Assembly: GCA_043806135.1 (NCBI GenBank)
Contig: JAZDHG010000098.1
Location: 11,529 to 75,528 of the forward strand
DNA: 64,000 bases
Direction: 5' to 3'
Origin: JAGLQQ01 sp043806135
Lineage (GTDB): Bacteria; Omnitrophota; Gorgyraeia; B26-G9
This document shows, piece after piece, positions 57,353-64,000 of the stretch (its first letter is position 1; each line of letters starts with the position of its first letter). The translations under genes were made by a program, and so were the position numbers. The notes beneath the pieces are model-generated. The model saw only the letters and a list, made by a program, of their open reading frames with translations, made no database searches and was not told the DNA's origin.

Positions 57353-57380
57353 ACGCAATACGCGCGACGCAATACGAGAA
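57353..57380. repeat. Heptad array ACGCAAT/ACGNGNN
   Basis: Four units ACGCAAT, ACGCGCG, ACGCAAT and ACGAGAA, ending just before the AAAGGT ribosome binding site of the ATPase gene. Confidence 0.7.
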
Positions 57381-57394
57381 TTAAAGGTAATCAA

Positions 57395-60300
57395 ATGGCG
57401 GAAATAGTAGTAAGTTTAAAAAACATAAATAAGCAGTATTGGCTGAGCTTGGCCAAGCAGTCATTGATAGGCAGTTTTCTTTCAATATTCAAAGCAAAAA
57501 ATGGCCTTGAGTTGAAAAAGAAAGTCGGTGCTTTAAAAGATATTGAATTGTATATAAAAAAGGGCGAGGCTGTGGGAATTATCGGAGAGAATGGCTCGGG
57601 TAAGACGACCTTGCTGCGAATAATCAGCAGGATAACTGTGCCGAATGATGGGGAATTGTTTGTAAAAGGCAAAGTGGCCGGCCTTCTGGACTTAGGCTCC
57701 GGTTTTCACAGCGAGCTGACCGGAAAAGAGAATATTTATCTTGATGCTGCTCTGTACGGAATGAATAGACAGGAAATCAATGCTGTATATGAAAAAATCG
57801 TTGAATTCTCCGGACTGGGGGATTTTATTAATGCTCAGGTCAAGACATATTCTCAAGGTATGCTAGTGCGGCTTGGGTTTGCTATTGCTATACATATTGA
57901 TCCGGATATATTTCTGATAGATGACAGTCTAGCTGTAGGCGATGAGGAGTTTCAGCGCAAATGCCTGAATAAGGTCTTAGAGTTAAAAGAACAGGGCAAA
58001 ACAATAATTGTTGTATCGCATGACCTTGATTCTATAAGCCGGATTTGCGAAAGGGGAATTCTGCTTAAATCAGGACGGATAGTTAAAGATGATTCCATGC
58101 ATAAGGTTATAATGCGCTATGTCGAAGCTGTGGGAGATAAGAACTCTATAGCTTCTATCGATAAAGGCAGAATAAGTGTGATTTTTAACAGCGGTAAAAT
58201 TATACTTCTATGGGACGGCAAGCCGGTCACAAAAAATTTCGGCGGTTACGTAAGCCTTCAGATAATAGATAAATGGATCATGTCCTGGCAGGCAAAATGG
58301 CAGGTTATAAACAATAGTGAAAATTCCTGGGAGACAGAAGGGATATTAGCCAGATATCAAGTTAGATTTATATTTAAATGTACTTTAAATGGTGAATCTC
58401 TGCTTAAGTTTAATGCAAGGATAGAATCATTTGGTTCATCAGAATTAAAAAAGACTGCTTTTGGATTTATGATAAGTGAAAAATACGGTCGGTTTTTAAA
58501 GGAAGACAGAATTGAAAATATAGATGTTGTTCAAAATTCAGGTGGTGTTTGGACAGATATTTATAGAACGGATGAAGTTAATGCTTCTTTAGCTCTTATT
58601 TGCCAGGAAAGCCTGCCTGTGGTTAAGATGAATTTCATGCAAAATGTTTTTCCTAGTTTTAGTCTGCTGCAAAATGCTGGCAGGGATATTGATGCACGGA
58701 TAATGCTGATGCAGACAAGTATCCCAGATAATAAAAAAAGTGTTTCTCATTCAGAGCCGCTTATTATTGATTACTCTCTTAGACTGGAATTGCTTGAGGC
58801 AAAGGCATGGAACGATTTTATCCAAGAGCGCAGACTTTCCGGGTGTATAGAATTGGATGGCCTTAAATTGCAGATCAAGCAGAAGTGCATTAGACTATTT
58901 TATAAAAATACTCAATTGACGAAAAATAAAGGCCTTTGCTTTGGATTTTTTTATAACCAGCGTTTTTTTGATTTATTTGAAGGAACATGGCAAATAAAGA
59001 GAGAAACCTCTGAAAAGCTTGAGGTTTTCTCTGAATTTAAAGAGCTGAATTTTTCCCTGCTGGTTGTTTTGCAGCTGGAACAAAAGCAGCTGAAATGGCA
59101 AGTTTTATTGCAGGGAGATGATGTTTTTGCTGAAAAGGGAAGTTTGTCGGTTCAGGCTAACTTTACAGAGCAATATGATAGTTATTTTGATGTCGCACAG
59201 GAGAGAGGGTTTTGTGCTGCCTCGGAACATGCGGAAAAGATAAGTTTTAAAAATGGAGAGTTTATGGGGTTAAGCGCAGCTGAAAATGCGATCCCTCATA
59301 TCGCTTTTGAATCAGATATGAATAGCCTGCTTGAACTTCAGAATGCAAGTTTTGATCGAACATCCCGCATGATTGCAAACAGCTGCTTAAACAAGAATAG
59401 TTTAAGCGGCAGAATAGTATTATTTGAAAAAGGAGAGCAAAAGAGTAAATTTCTTGCAGAAAAACAAAAGGAGTACGGGTTTAATAGTATCTGCTCAGAA
59501 GCTGGTTTGCGTATGGAATTTGAAGAAAACAAAATTTATCTTTATAAAGACGATCTGTTGATTACCAGAGGAGAAGGTTTTAATAGTGGAATATTTTTTA
59601 ACGGAAGATGGAATGAGTCGAAACAGTTGGCAAAGAAGTTTGCAAAAGAAGGCCAAACTCTTAAGGTTATTATTCCCAGGAGGTTACCTGAGGTCAATGA
59701 AATCTGGACAATCTTTTTTGAGGATGAAAGATTGTGCTGGAGGGTGGAATTAGAATTAGCTGATTCTGTGGCAGATCTTGTCTGTAAAGCCGGCATATCA
59801 TTGAGAGATGAATTCACACAATGGACGCATTCTTTTAATGCCGGAAATTTTTCTGATAATGAACAAGGACAGACTGTGGAGTTAAATGATAAAAACAATG
59901 TATTGCTTGGAGCAAAAGCAGCAGATGTTAATATCCCGGCACTTTTTTTCCAGGCGAAGCATGTTTTGTATCCGGCCGGTGTGATCATTAATAATGTTGA
60001 TGGAGAATGCTCACTTGCGTTTAAATTTAAAAGCGGTAAAAAAATAAATAATGAAGCAAGACAAGAAGTTTTTTGCGGGGAAATTGAATTGTCCTGCAGT
60101 GATTCCTGGGGGAAAAGCATAGTGCAATATCAGGAGCAAAATTTATCCCTGATGATGGATAATAGATCCCAATTGTTAGTTACTCCGCAAAAAGCCGAAT
60201 TGCTTTCTAATGGGTGTAGATTAACCAAGAAGGACGGCTTAAGGGTTTCTCTTCTGACTGAGCACGGAGATTTAGATTCAAATCAAGGAAATTGGGATTT

Positions 60301-61477
60301 TAGGAAAATCGATAGTGATAAAATTGAAATAAAATTGACATGGGATAATTCGCCTATTGAACAAAGATGGAGTTTTGTGCTCAATGGTGAAATAATTGAT
60401 TGGACGGTATTATTGATCGCAAAGCAGCGTATTCTTTTGAAAGAGATATATATAAACTTATTTGCTGATTTAAAATTTAATCGTCTGAGGACCGAAGAAG
60501 CGGAGGGTGAGATCAACTTTACAGAATATAGAAGCAGGACTATCCCCATTTTTGATAATCGGAGCGATTTTATCTGTCTTTTCCATAATGAGATATCTGC
60601 TTTAAATCCGGCGATTTTATTCAGGCCTTTAGTTGATATGAATAAATGGTTTTTGCATACTTTTAAGTATGAGCAGGAAGATGTGATTGTTTGCGGTGTT
60701 CATGGTGTTATTGATCCAAAGGGGTATTATCTTGCCGTTGGCGAGCATGAAATATTTAAGGGGCAAATATCTTTGCCGGATCATCAAGGTTCGATCCCAG
60801 TCATTAAGCCAGATCATGCGACAAAGGCTGTTCCGCAAATTCAATCCGGAAAACTTGCACTAGAGATTTGTAAGGCAAAGATTAAATTATTTTGGCAGGG
60901 ACAGGAGTTGACAGCTGCCCTTGGGCTGCATACTGCTTTTTTTAAACAAAATACTTGGATTGATTCGACTCTCGCTGCCTGGAAAACGGACATCTCTTCC
61001 AATAAGGCAGTAGTATCTTTGTATTGGAGTAAATTATTTGCTTTACAAAGGTGGCAGCTGCATTTTGTGAATGAGCAGGAAATTTTATGGCAAATACATA
61101 CAGAGATCCAGGAAGAAGGAATAAATGCATTCTCCGCAAGATTAATGCTCAAACCTGAGTATAACTATTATCAGACAGATGAAATAGATTCGCGAAAATT
61201 TCCAGATTATTTTAATAAAAATTGCTGGGAGGAATTGATATCAAGTAACAAGTCTGTCAATGCTATTGCGAAAGATAGTGCTTTGCCGCATATATTCCTA
61301 GAAGGTCATATTTCCGGAAATTCCTTTAGCAATATAGTAGAGAATTCTGATATTTTGCACTCTGCTCGAGTAATAAAATGCGAAACCATTGAGTTTAAAC
61401 ACAATAGCAAAAAGCAATATTCGTTTTCTTCTGAAATCAGGATTGTTTTAAAAGGAGCCGATAGTGGTAGAGAATAA
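57395..61477 (+). CDS. wzt: Wzt-like polysaccharide ABC ATPase with a five-module C-terminal extension
   Basis: 1360 residues from the ATG at 57395 (AAAGGT upstream); the longer TTG frame at 57317 is repeat DNA. The ATPase (about 1-250) has Walker A GENGSGKTT (64-72), LDLGSGFHSELTGKENI, signature YSQGM (152-156) and Walker B LIDDSLAVGD, where the usual Glu is Asp177. The remaining 1100 residues hold five divergent beta-rich modules of about 215-235 residues beginning near 258, 486, 702, 916 and 1151. Each opens with a strand pair and L-T-x-x-x-G (for example KIILLWDGKPVTKNFGG and KIKLFWQGQELTAALG), then an aromatic-rich W-x-x-x-W region. Ordinary Wzt proteins carry one carbohydrate-binding domain of roughly 150 residues that recognises the finished chain. 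Here an extended or multivalent glycan reader is likely. Confidence 0.88.
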   Translation: MAEIVVSLKNINKQYWLSLAKQSLIGSFLSIFKAKNGLELKKKVGALKDIELYIKKGEAVGIIGENGSGKTTLLRIISRITVPNDGELFVKGKVAGLLDLGSGFHSELTGKENIYLDAALYGMNRQEINAVYEKIVEFSGLGDFINAQVKTYSQGMLVRLGFAIAIHIDPDIFLIDDSLAVGDEEFQRKCLNKVLELKEQGKTIIVVSHDLDSISRICERGILLKSGRIVKDDSMHKVIMRYVEAVGDKNSIASIDKGRISVIFNSGKIILLWDGKPVTKNFGGYVSLQIIDKWIMSWQAKWQVINNSENSWETEGILARYQVRFIFKCTLNGESLLKFNARIESFGSSELKKTAFGFMISEKYGRFLKEDRIENIDVVQNSGGVWTDIYRTDEVNASLALICQESLPVVKMNFMQNVFPSFSLLQNAGRDIDARIMLMQTSIPDNKKSVSHSEPLIIDYSLRLELLEAKAWNDFIQERRLSGCIELDGLKLQIKQKCIRLFYKNTQLTKNKGLCFGFFYNQRFFDLFEGTWQIKRETSEKLEVFSEFKELNFSLLVVLQLEQKQLKWQVLLQGDDVFAEKGSLSVQANFTEQYDSYFDVAQERGFCAASEHAEKISFKNGEFMGLSAAENAIPHIAFESDMNSLLELQNASFDRTSRMIANSCLNKNSLSGRIVLFEKGEQKSKFLAEKQKEYGFNSICSEAGLRMEFEENKIYLYKDDLLITRGEGFNSGIFFNGRWNESKQLAKKFAKEGQTLKVIIPRRLPEVNEIWTIFFEDERLCWRVELELADSVADLVCKAGISLRDEFTQWTHSFNAGNFSDNEQGQTVELNDKNNVLLGAKAADVNIPALFFQAKHVLYPAGVIINNVDGECSLAFKFKSGKKINNEARQEVFCGEIELSCSDSWGKSIVQYQEQNLSLMMDNRSQLLVTPQKAELLSNGCRLTKKDGLRVSLLTEHGDLDSNQGNWDFRKIDSDKIEIKLTWDNSPIEQRWSFVLNGEIIDWTVLLIAKQRILLKEIYINLFADLKFNRLRTEEAEGEINFTEYRSRTIPIFDNRSDFICLFHNEISALNPAILFRPLVDMNKWFLHTFKYEQEDVIVCGVHGVIDPKGYYLAVGEHEIFKGQISLPDHQGSIPVIKPDHATKAVPQIQSGKLALEICKAKIKLFWQGQELTAALGLHTAFFKQNTWIDSTLAAWKTDISSNKAVVSLYWSKLFALQRWQLHFVNEQEILWQIHTEIQEEGINAFSARLMLKPEYNYYQTDEIDSRKFPDYFNKNCWEELISSNKSVNAIAKDSALPHIFLEGHISGNSFSNIVENSDILHSARVIKCETIEFKHNSKKQYSFSSEIRIVLKGADSGRE

Positions 61478-62453
61478 AATAGAACAGCTTGAAAAAATAG
61501 AAATATGTGATCTTGGTATCGCAACAGACTGCAATTTTAAGTGTAAGATGTGCTGCTTTTGGAAGTATGAGCATCATGATAATAATCTGTTGGATAATGA
61601 ACATTGGAAAAAGGTAATTGATCAGATCGGTCGGTTGCCGAATAAAAACATTAAGCTTATATTTTCCGGGGGAGGTGAAGCATTGTTGCGTCCGGGGATT
61701 GAAGATCTCTTGAATTACGGCAGTCAGAAATTTCCGCTAATTCTTAATACTAATGGATATCTGATTGACAAAAAAAGGGCAAAATTACTGGCCCGGACAG
61801 TTGAAATTATCAATATTTCTTTGGATGGGAATTCGTCTTCGACGCATGATTATTTGCGAGGGGTTGATGGCGCATTTGATCAAGTGGTTAAAACAATAGA
61901 GTATTTGCGTGAAGAGTCACAGGAAATGATCATCAACATTAATACGGTGATCCTTAGTCAAAATCTTGGTGAGATGGTCAGTTTACTGCGCTGGGTTGAC
62001 GAAAAAGCGGTCAATGGAATTATTTTTCAGGCTGTTTCATCTCCAAATACTGTCTCTTATGACAAAAATTGGTATAAAGATGAATTTAAATATCTTTGGC
62101 CGCAGGAAACAAAAAAAGTCCAAAGCGTGCTTGATGAATTGATAGAGTGCAAGAAAAAGGGAAGCAAGATAGTTAATTCCTTTAAACAGCTGGATTGTTT
62201 TAAGAACTATTTTTTAAATCCGGAAAGCTCTATCGAAGCATTAAAGTGTGAGGTTGACAGGGTGATAAAGATAGATGGCAGCGGAAATATAAAAATGTGT
62301 GACTTTTCTCAGCCGATCGGCAATTTGAAGACAACACCTTTGATTGAAGTGATTACTTCTGCACGGGCAGAAGAGGAGAGAATAAAAGCATATCAATGCA
62401 AATCTCCCTGTCATCTTTTGGTGAACTGTTTTCACGATAATGGAGGCGAGTAA
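61464..62453 (+). CDS. Radical SAM protein 1 (SPASM/twitch-like C-terminus)
   Basis: 329 residues. The GTG start, 6 bases after AAAAGGAG, overlaps the ATPase gene by 14 bases. The 4Fe-4S/SAM motif C-x3-C-x2-C is CNFKCKMC (about residues 24-31), followed by IFSGGGEALL and LNTNGYLIDKKRA, standard radical SAM barrel strands. The C-terminus has additional cysteines (KCEV, MCDF, then C-x3-C-x5-C in QCKSPCHLLVNC), which suggests an auxiliary cluster of the SPASM/twitch type. The substrate is unknown. As the first of three consecutive paralogues behind a glycan exporter, it may modify a sugar or a glycan-linked group, but peptide modification cannot be excluded. Confidence 0.85.
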   Translation: MVENKIEQLEKIEICDLGIATDCNFKCKMCCFWKYEHHDNNLLDNEHWKKVIDQIGRLPNKNIKLIFSGGGEALLRPGIEDLLNYGSQKFPLILNTNGYLIDKKRAKLLARTVEIINISLDGNSSSTHDYLRGVDGAFDQVVKTIEYLREESQEMIININTVILSQNLGEMVSLLRWVDEKAVNGIIFQAVSSPNTVSYDKNWYKDEFKYLWPQETKKVQSVLDELIECKKKGSKIVNSFKQLDCFKNYFLNPESSIEALKCEVDRVIKIDGSGNIKMCDFSQPIGNLKTTPLIEVITSARAEEERIKAYQCKSPCHLLVNCFHDNGGE

Positions 62454-63470
62454 GTGAAATATACTGAAGAACAAAAAATAAGTGAAGATCACAGCATTTG
62501 CCCGGTGCCGACCTTTTCCTGTTTTACTCTATGCGATAACTGCATATTACATTGCCGTATGTGCGAAAAATGGAAGCCGGATATTCATATTAAACCGGAG
62601 AGAAAGCGGTTTGAGCTTGATGACTGGAAGAAATGCGCTGTTTCACTTAGAAAAATTGTTCCGGAGAACTTTGTGATAAATTTCGGCGGCGGAGAAGTGA
62701 CAATGGTTCCATGGTTATTTGAAATCATTGCTTTTTGTCATGAATTGGGATTCAAGACAAATATCGCAACAAACGGATTTCTAATAGATGAGGAAAAGGC
62801 ATGGAAAATGGCTGCAGCAGGTCTGGATTATGTAAATATTTCTCTGGATAGCCTTGATCAGGCTTTGCATGATGAACTGCGCGGGGTAAAAGGTGCATAC
62901 GCTAAGGCGATGAATGCCATAGATCTTATTAATAAATATGCGCCAAATACACAAATAAGTCTTTGCTCAATAATGATGGCCCAGACGATAGACGGAATGG
63001 TCGCGCTGGTAAACTGGGCCCAGAAAAATGAGTTAGTTGCCATGATCTACCTGATGGCTATTATGCAGCCTAATAATACGATAGCAGGTCCGTTGTGGCA
63101 CAAAAATGAGTTCAGACATTTATGGCCCGCGGATTATAAAAAAGTAGAAATAATGATCAATGAACTTATAGAACTTAAGAAAAAAGGCTTCAAGATATCC
63201 AATCCTGTAGAACATCTTCAGGCTTATAAGACCTATTTCTTTGATCCGGAAACTTACGTGAAAAAATCAAGTTGTAACATAGACCATGCCTTGCATATTA
63301 GTTCTGTAGGTGATGTTTTTATGTGTTACAGTTATGAAAAAATAGGTGACGCCAGAGAGAACTGTATTGAAGATCTCTGGGAATCAAGTAAAGCTGCGGA
63401 TATCCGCAGGCAGATAAAGAACTGTAAGGAAAATTGTCATTTTCTGCTGAATTGTAATTTCAAGGATTGA
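62454..63470 (+). CDS. Radical SAM protein 2 (SPASM/twitch-like C-terminus)
   Basis: 338 residues. The GTG start is immediately after the upstream stop, with GGAGG 8 bases before it. SAM cluster motif C-x3-C-x2-C is CILHCRMC (about residues 29-36); then INFGGGEVTMVPWLF and IATNGFLIDEEKA. The C-terminal cysteines repeat the arrangement of protein 1 (SCNI, MCYS, then C-x3-C-x5-C in NCKENCHFLLNC). The whole length aligns with protein 1, for example in the shared FRHLWP/FKYLWP and ELIELKKKGFKI/ELIECKKKGSKI stretches. It is therefore a tandem duplicate, probably with a related but different substrate position. The reaction remains unassigned. Confidence 0.85.
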   Translation: MKYTEEQKISEDHSICPVPTFSCFTLCDNCILHCRMCEKWKPDIHIKPERKRFELDDWKKCAVSLRKIVPENFVINFGGGEVTMVPWLFEIIAFCHELGFKTNIATNGFLIDEEKAWKMAAAGLDYVNISLDSLDQALHDELRGVKGAYAKAMNAIDLINKYAPNTQISLCSIMMAQTIDGMVALVNWAQKNELVAMIYLMAIMQPNNTIAGPLWHKNEFRHLWPADYKKVEIMINELIELKKKGFKISNPVEHLQAYKTYFFDPETYVKKSSCNIDHALHISSVGDVFMCYSYEKIGDARENCIEDLWESSKAADIRRQIKNCKENCHFLLNCNFKD

Positions 63471-63473
63471 ATA

Positions 63474-64000
63474 ATGCCGGATGATCTAGAAAAAAGTACT
63501 GAATTAGGGCCTTCGTATTGCTGTATTGCGATAATAGAAAGCTGTTTTATGCATTGTAAAATGTGCTATAAATGGCAGGAAGATGTGAATATCCGTAAAC
63601 CGGACGAGCCGGCGTTGGAGGAGTGGAAACGGGCGATATCAGATCTTGCCGAACTTTGCAAGGATAATAAGCCTCAGATCAATTTTGCCGGAGGAGAGCC
63701 GTTGGTCAGAGAGGAAGCTCTTCTGCTTATTGAGCATGCACAGAGACTTGGCTTTGATGCTCTTTTGGCTACCAATGCTTTTATAATTGATGAGAAAAAA
63801 GCTCAGGAAATCGGCCGCTCGGGCCTGGGGAATATTTCCATATCTCTTGACGGGGTCACACCTAAAATACATGATCTTATGAGAGGAGTGCCCGGTGCGC
63901 ATACAAAAGTTCTAGGTGCCATTGATTCTATCAAAAGGTTTTCACCTCAAACCAATATTTATCTTAATTGTGTAATTTGTGATCTTAATATGCATGAAAT
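63474..64000 (+). CDS. Radical SAM protein 3 (3' partial)
   Basis: This frame starts at ATG 63474 (AAGGA upstream, 3 bases after the previous stop) and stays open to the right edge, giving 175 codons. The translation has SAM cluster motif CFMHCKMC (about residues 24-31), INFAGGEPLVREEALL and LATNAFIIDEKKAQEIG, then SISLDGVTPKIHDLMRGVPG, matching proteins 1 and 2 throughout. It is the third tandem paralogue. The C-terminal cysteine region lies outside the window, so the presence of an auxiliary cluster cannot be judged. Confidence 0.85.
   Translation, partial: MPDDLEKSTELGPSYCCIAIIESCFMHCKMCYKWQEDVNIRKPDEPALEEWKRAISDLAELCKDNKPQINFAGGEPLVREEALLLIEHAQRLGFDALLATNAFIIDEKKAQEIGRSGLGNISISLDGVTPKIHDLMRGVPGAHTKVLGAIDSIKRFSPQTNIYLNCVICDLNMHE

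Larger units (their letters stand above)
57066..57394. other. Spacer built from heptad and decad word arrays
   Basis: No gene is seen. Four distinct short-period arrays (57072, 57150, 57291 and 57353) occupy roughly half of the spacer between the permease and ATPase genes. No clear promoter is seen, so the operon probably reads through. Confidence 0.65.

Noticed and set aside
57317..57394. TTG-initiated extension of the Wzt-like frame
   Set aside because: It translates decad and heptad repeat DNA and has no ribosome site; ATG 57395 follows AAAGGT.

Overview
The window is AT-rich DNA from a Gram-negative-type (diderm) uncultivated bacterium. Every supported gene is on the + strand. Evidence for a diderm envelope is an outer-membrane beta-barrel protein, lipoproteins, Sec signal peptides and an ABC-type polysaccharide exporter. 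Very long modular secreted or membrane proteins, the recurring N-terminal motif L-D-I-A-W-A-G-G followed by N-S-D-T-L-x-A-P, and PilZ domains together resemble Candidatus Omnitrophota. That assignment is by pattern recognition only; no marker gene is present.

Layout. (1) 6-20414 is one reading frame of at least 6802 codons, open at the left window edge. It carries an (alpha/alpha)-toroid glycosidase-like domain, a long array of divergent beta-rich repeats, a glycosyltransferase core that aligns by eye with eukaryotic 1,3-beta-glucan (callose/FKS, GT48) synthases, and a membrane bundle. A PilZ protein follows at 20630. (2) 21092-21851 is a REP-associated (RAYT) transposase gene between two related palindromes. 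(3) 22172-30069 holds a small putative lipoprotein and a 2509-residue secreted protein. The latter joins a NodU/TobZ-type carbamoyltransferase, a degenerate P-loop kinase, a radical SAM domain and a beta-helix. (4) 30890-31722 is a MntA/HepT toxin-antitoxin pair lying between two direct copies of a promoter module. (5) 32137-39474 holds a 1989-residue secreted polyprotein-like ORF with internal signal-peptide-like segments, and a short 290-residue relative. (6) 39597-45988 is a glycan-utilisation set: a promoter and structured leader, a GPH/MFS sugar symporter, two paralogous clan GH-A glycoside hydrolases and two paralogous carbohydrate-binding-like proteins. (7) 46349-53238 is an envelope operon: a TPR protein, a PilZ-TM-coiled coil-toroid protein, an outer-membrane barrel and a pseudopilin, the last three joined by 1-base overlaps. 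(8) 53984-64000 is a polysaccharide synthesis and export operon: a WecA-like transferase, a UGM-like flavoenzyme, a Wzm-like permease, a Wzt-like ATPase with five extra beta modules, and three tandem radical SAM genes. The last of these runs off the right edge.

How the parts may work together (inference). Regions 1 and 7 share the same toroid domain, and both are tied to PilZ, so both may be arms of a cyclic-di-GMP-controlled surface-glycan system. Region 1 would supply synthesis through the GT48-like core, and region 7 would supply envelope export or processing. Region 6 would import and trim sugars, and region 8 would make a separate lipid-linked, ABC-exported polymer.

Intergenic DNA is unusual. 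Almost every gap holds short degenerate tandem arrays with exact 7-, 8- or 10-base periods and different word families. There are also about 125-150-bp inverted-repeat-bounded elements whose ends mostly contain CTG(T/TT)GAAAAA-like sequence, and three copies of a conserved promoter module with TTGCAW-N17-TATACT. No tRNA, rRNA or CRISPR array was seen.
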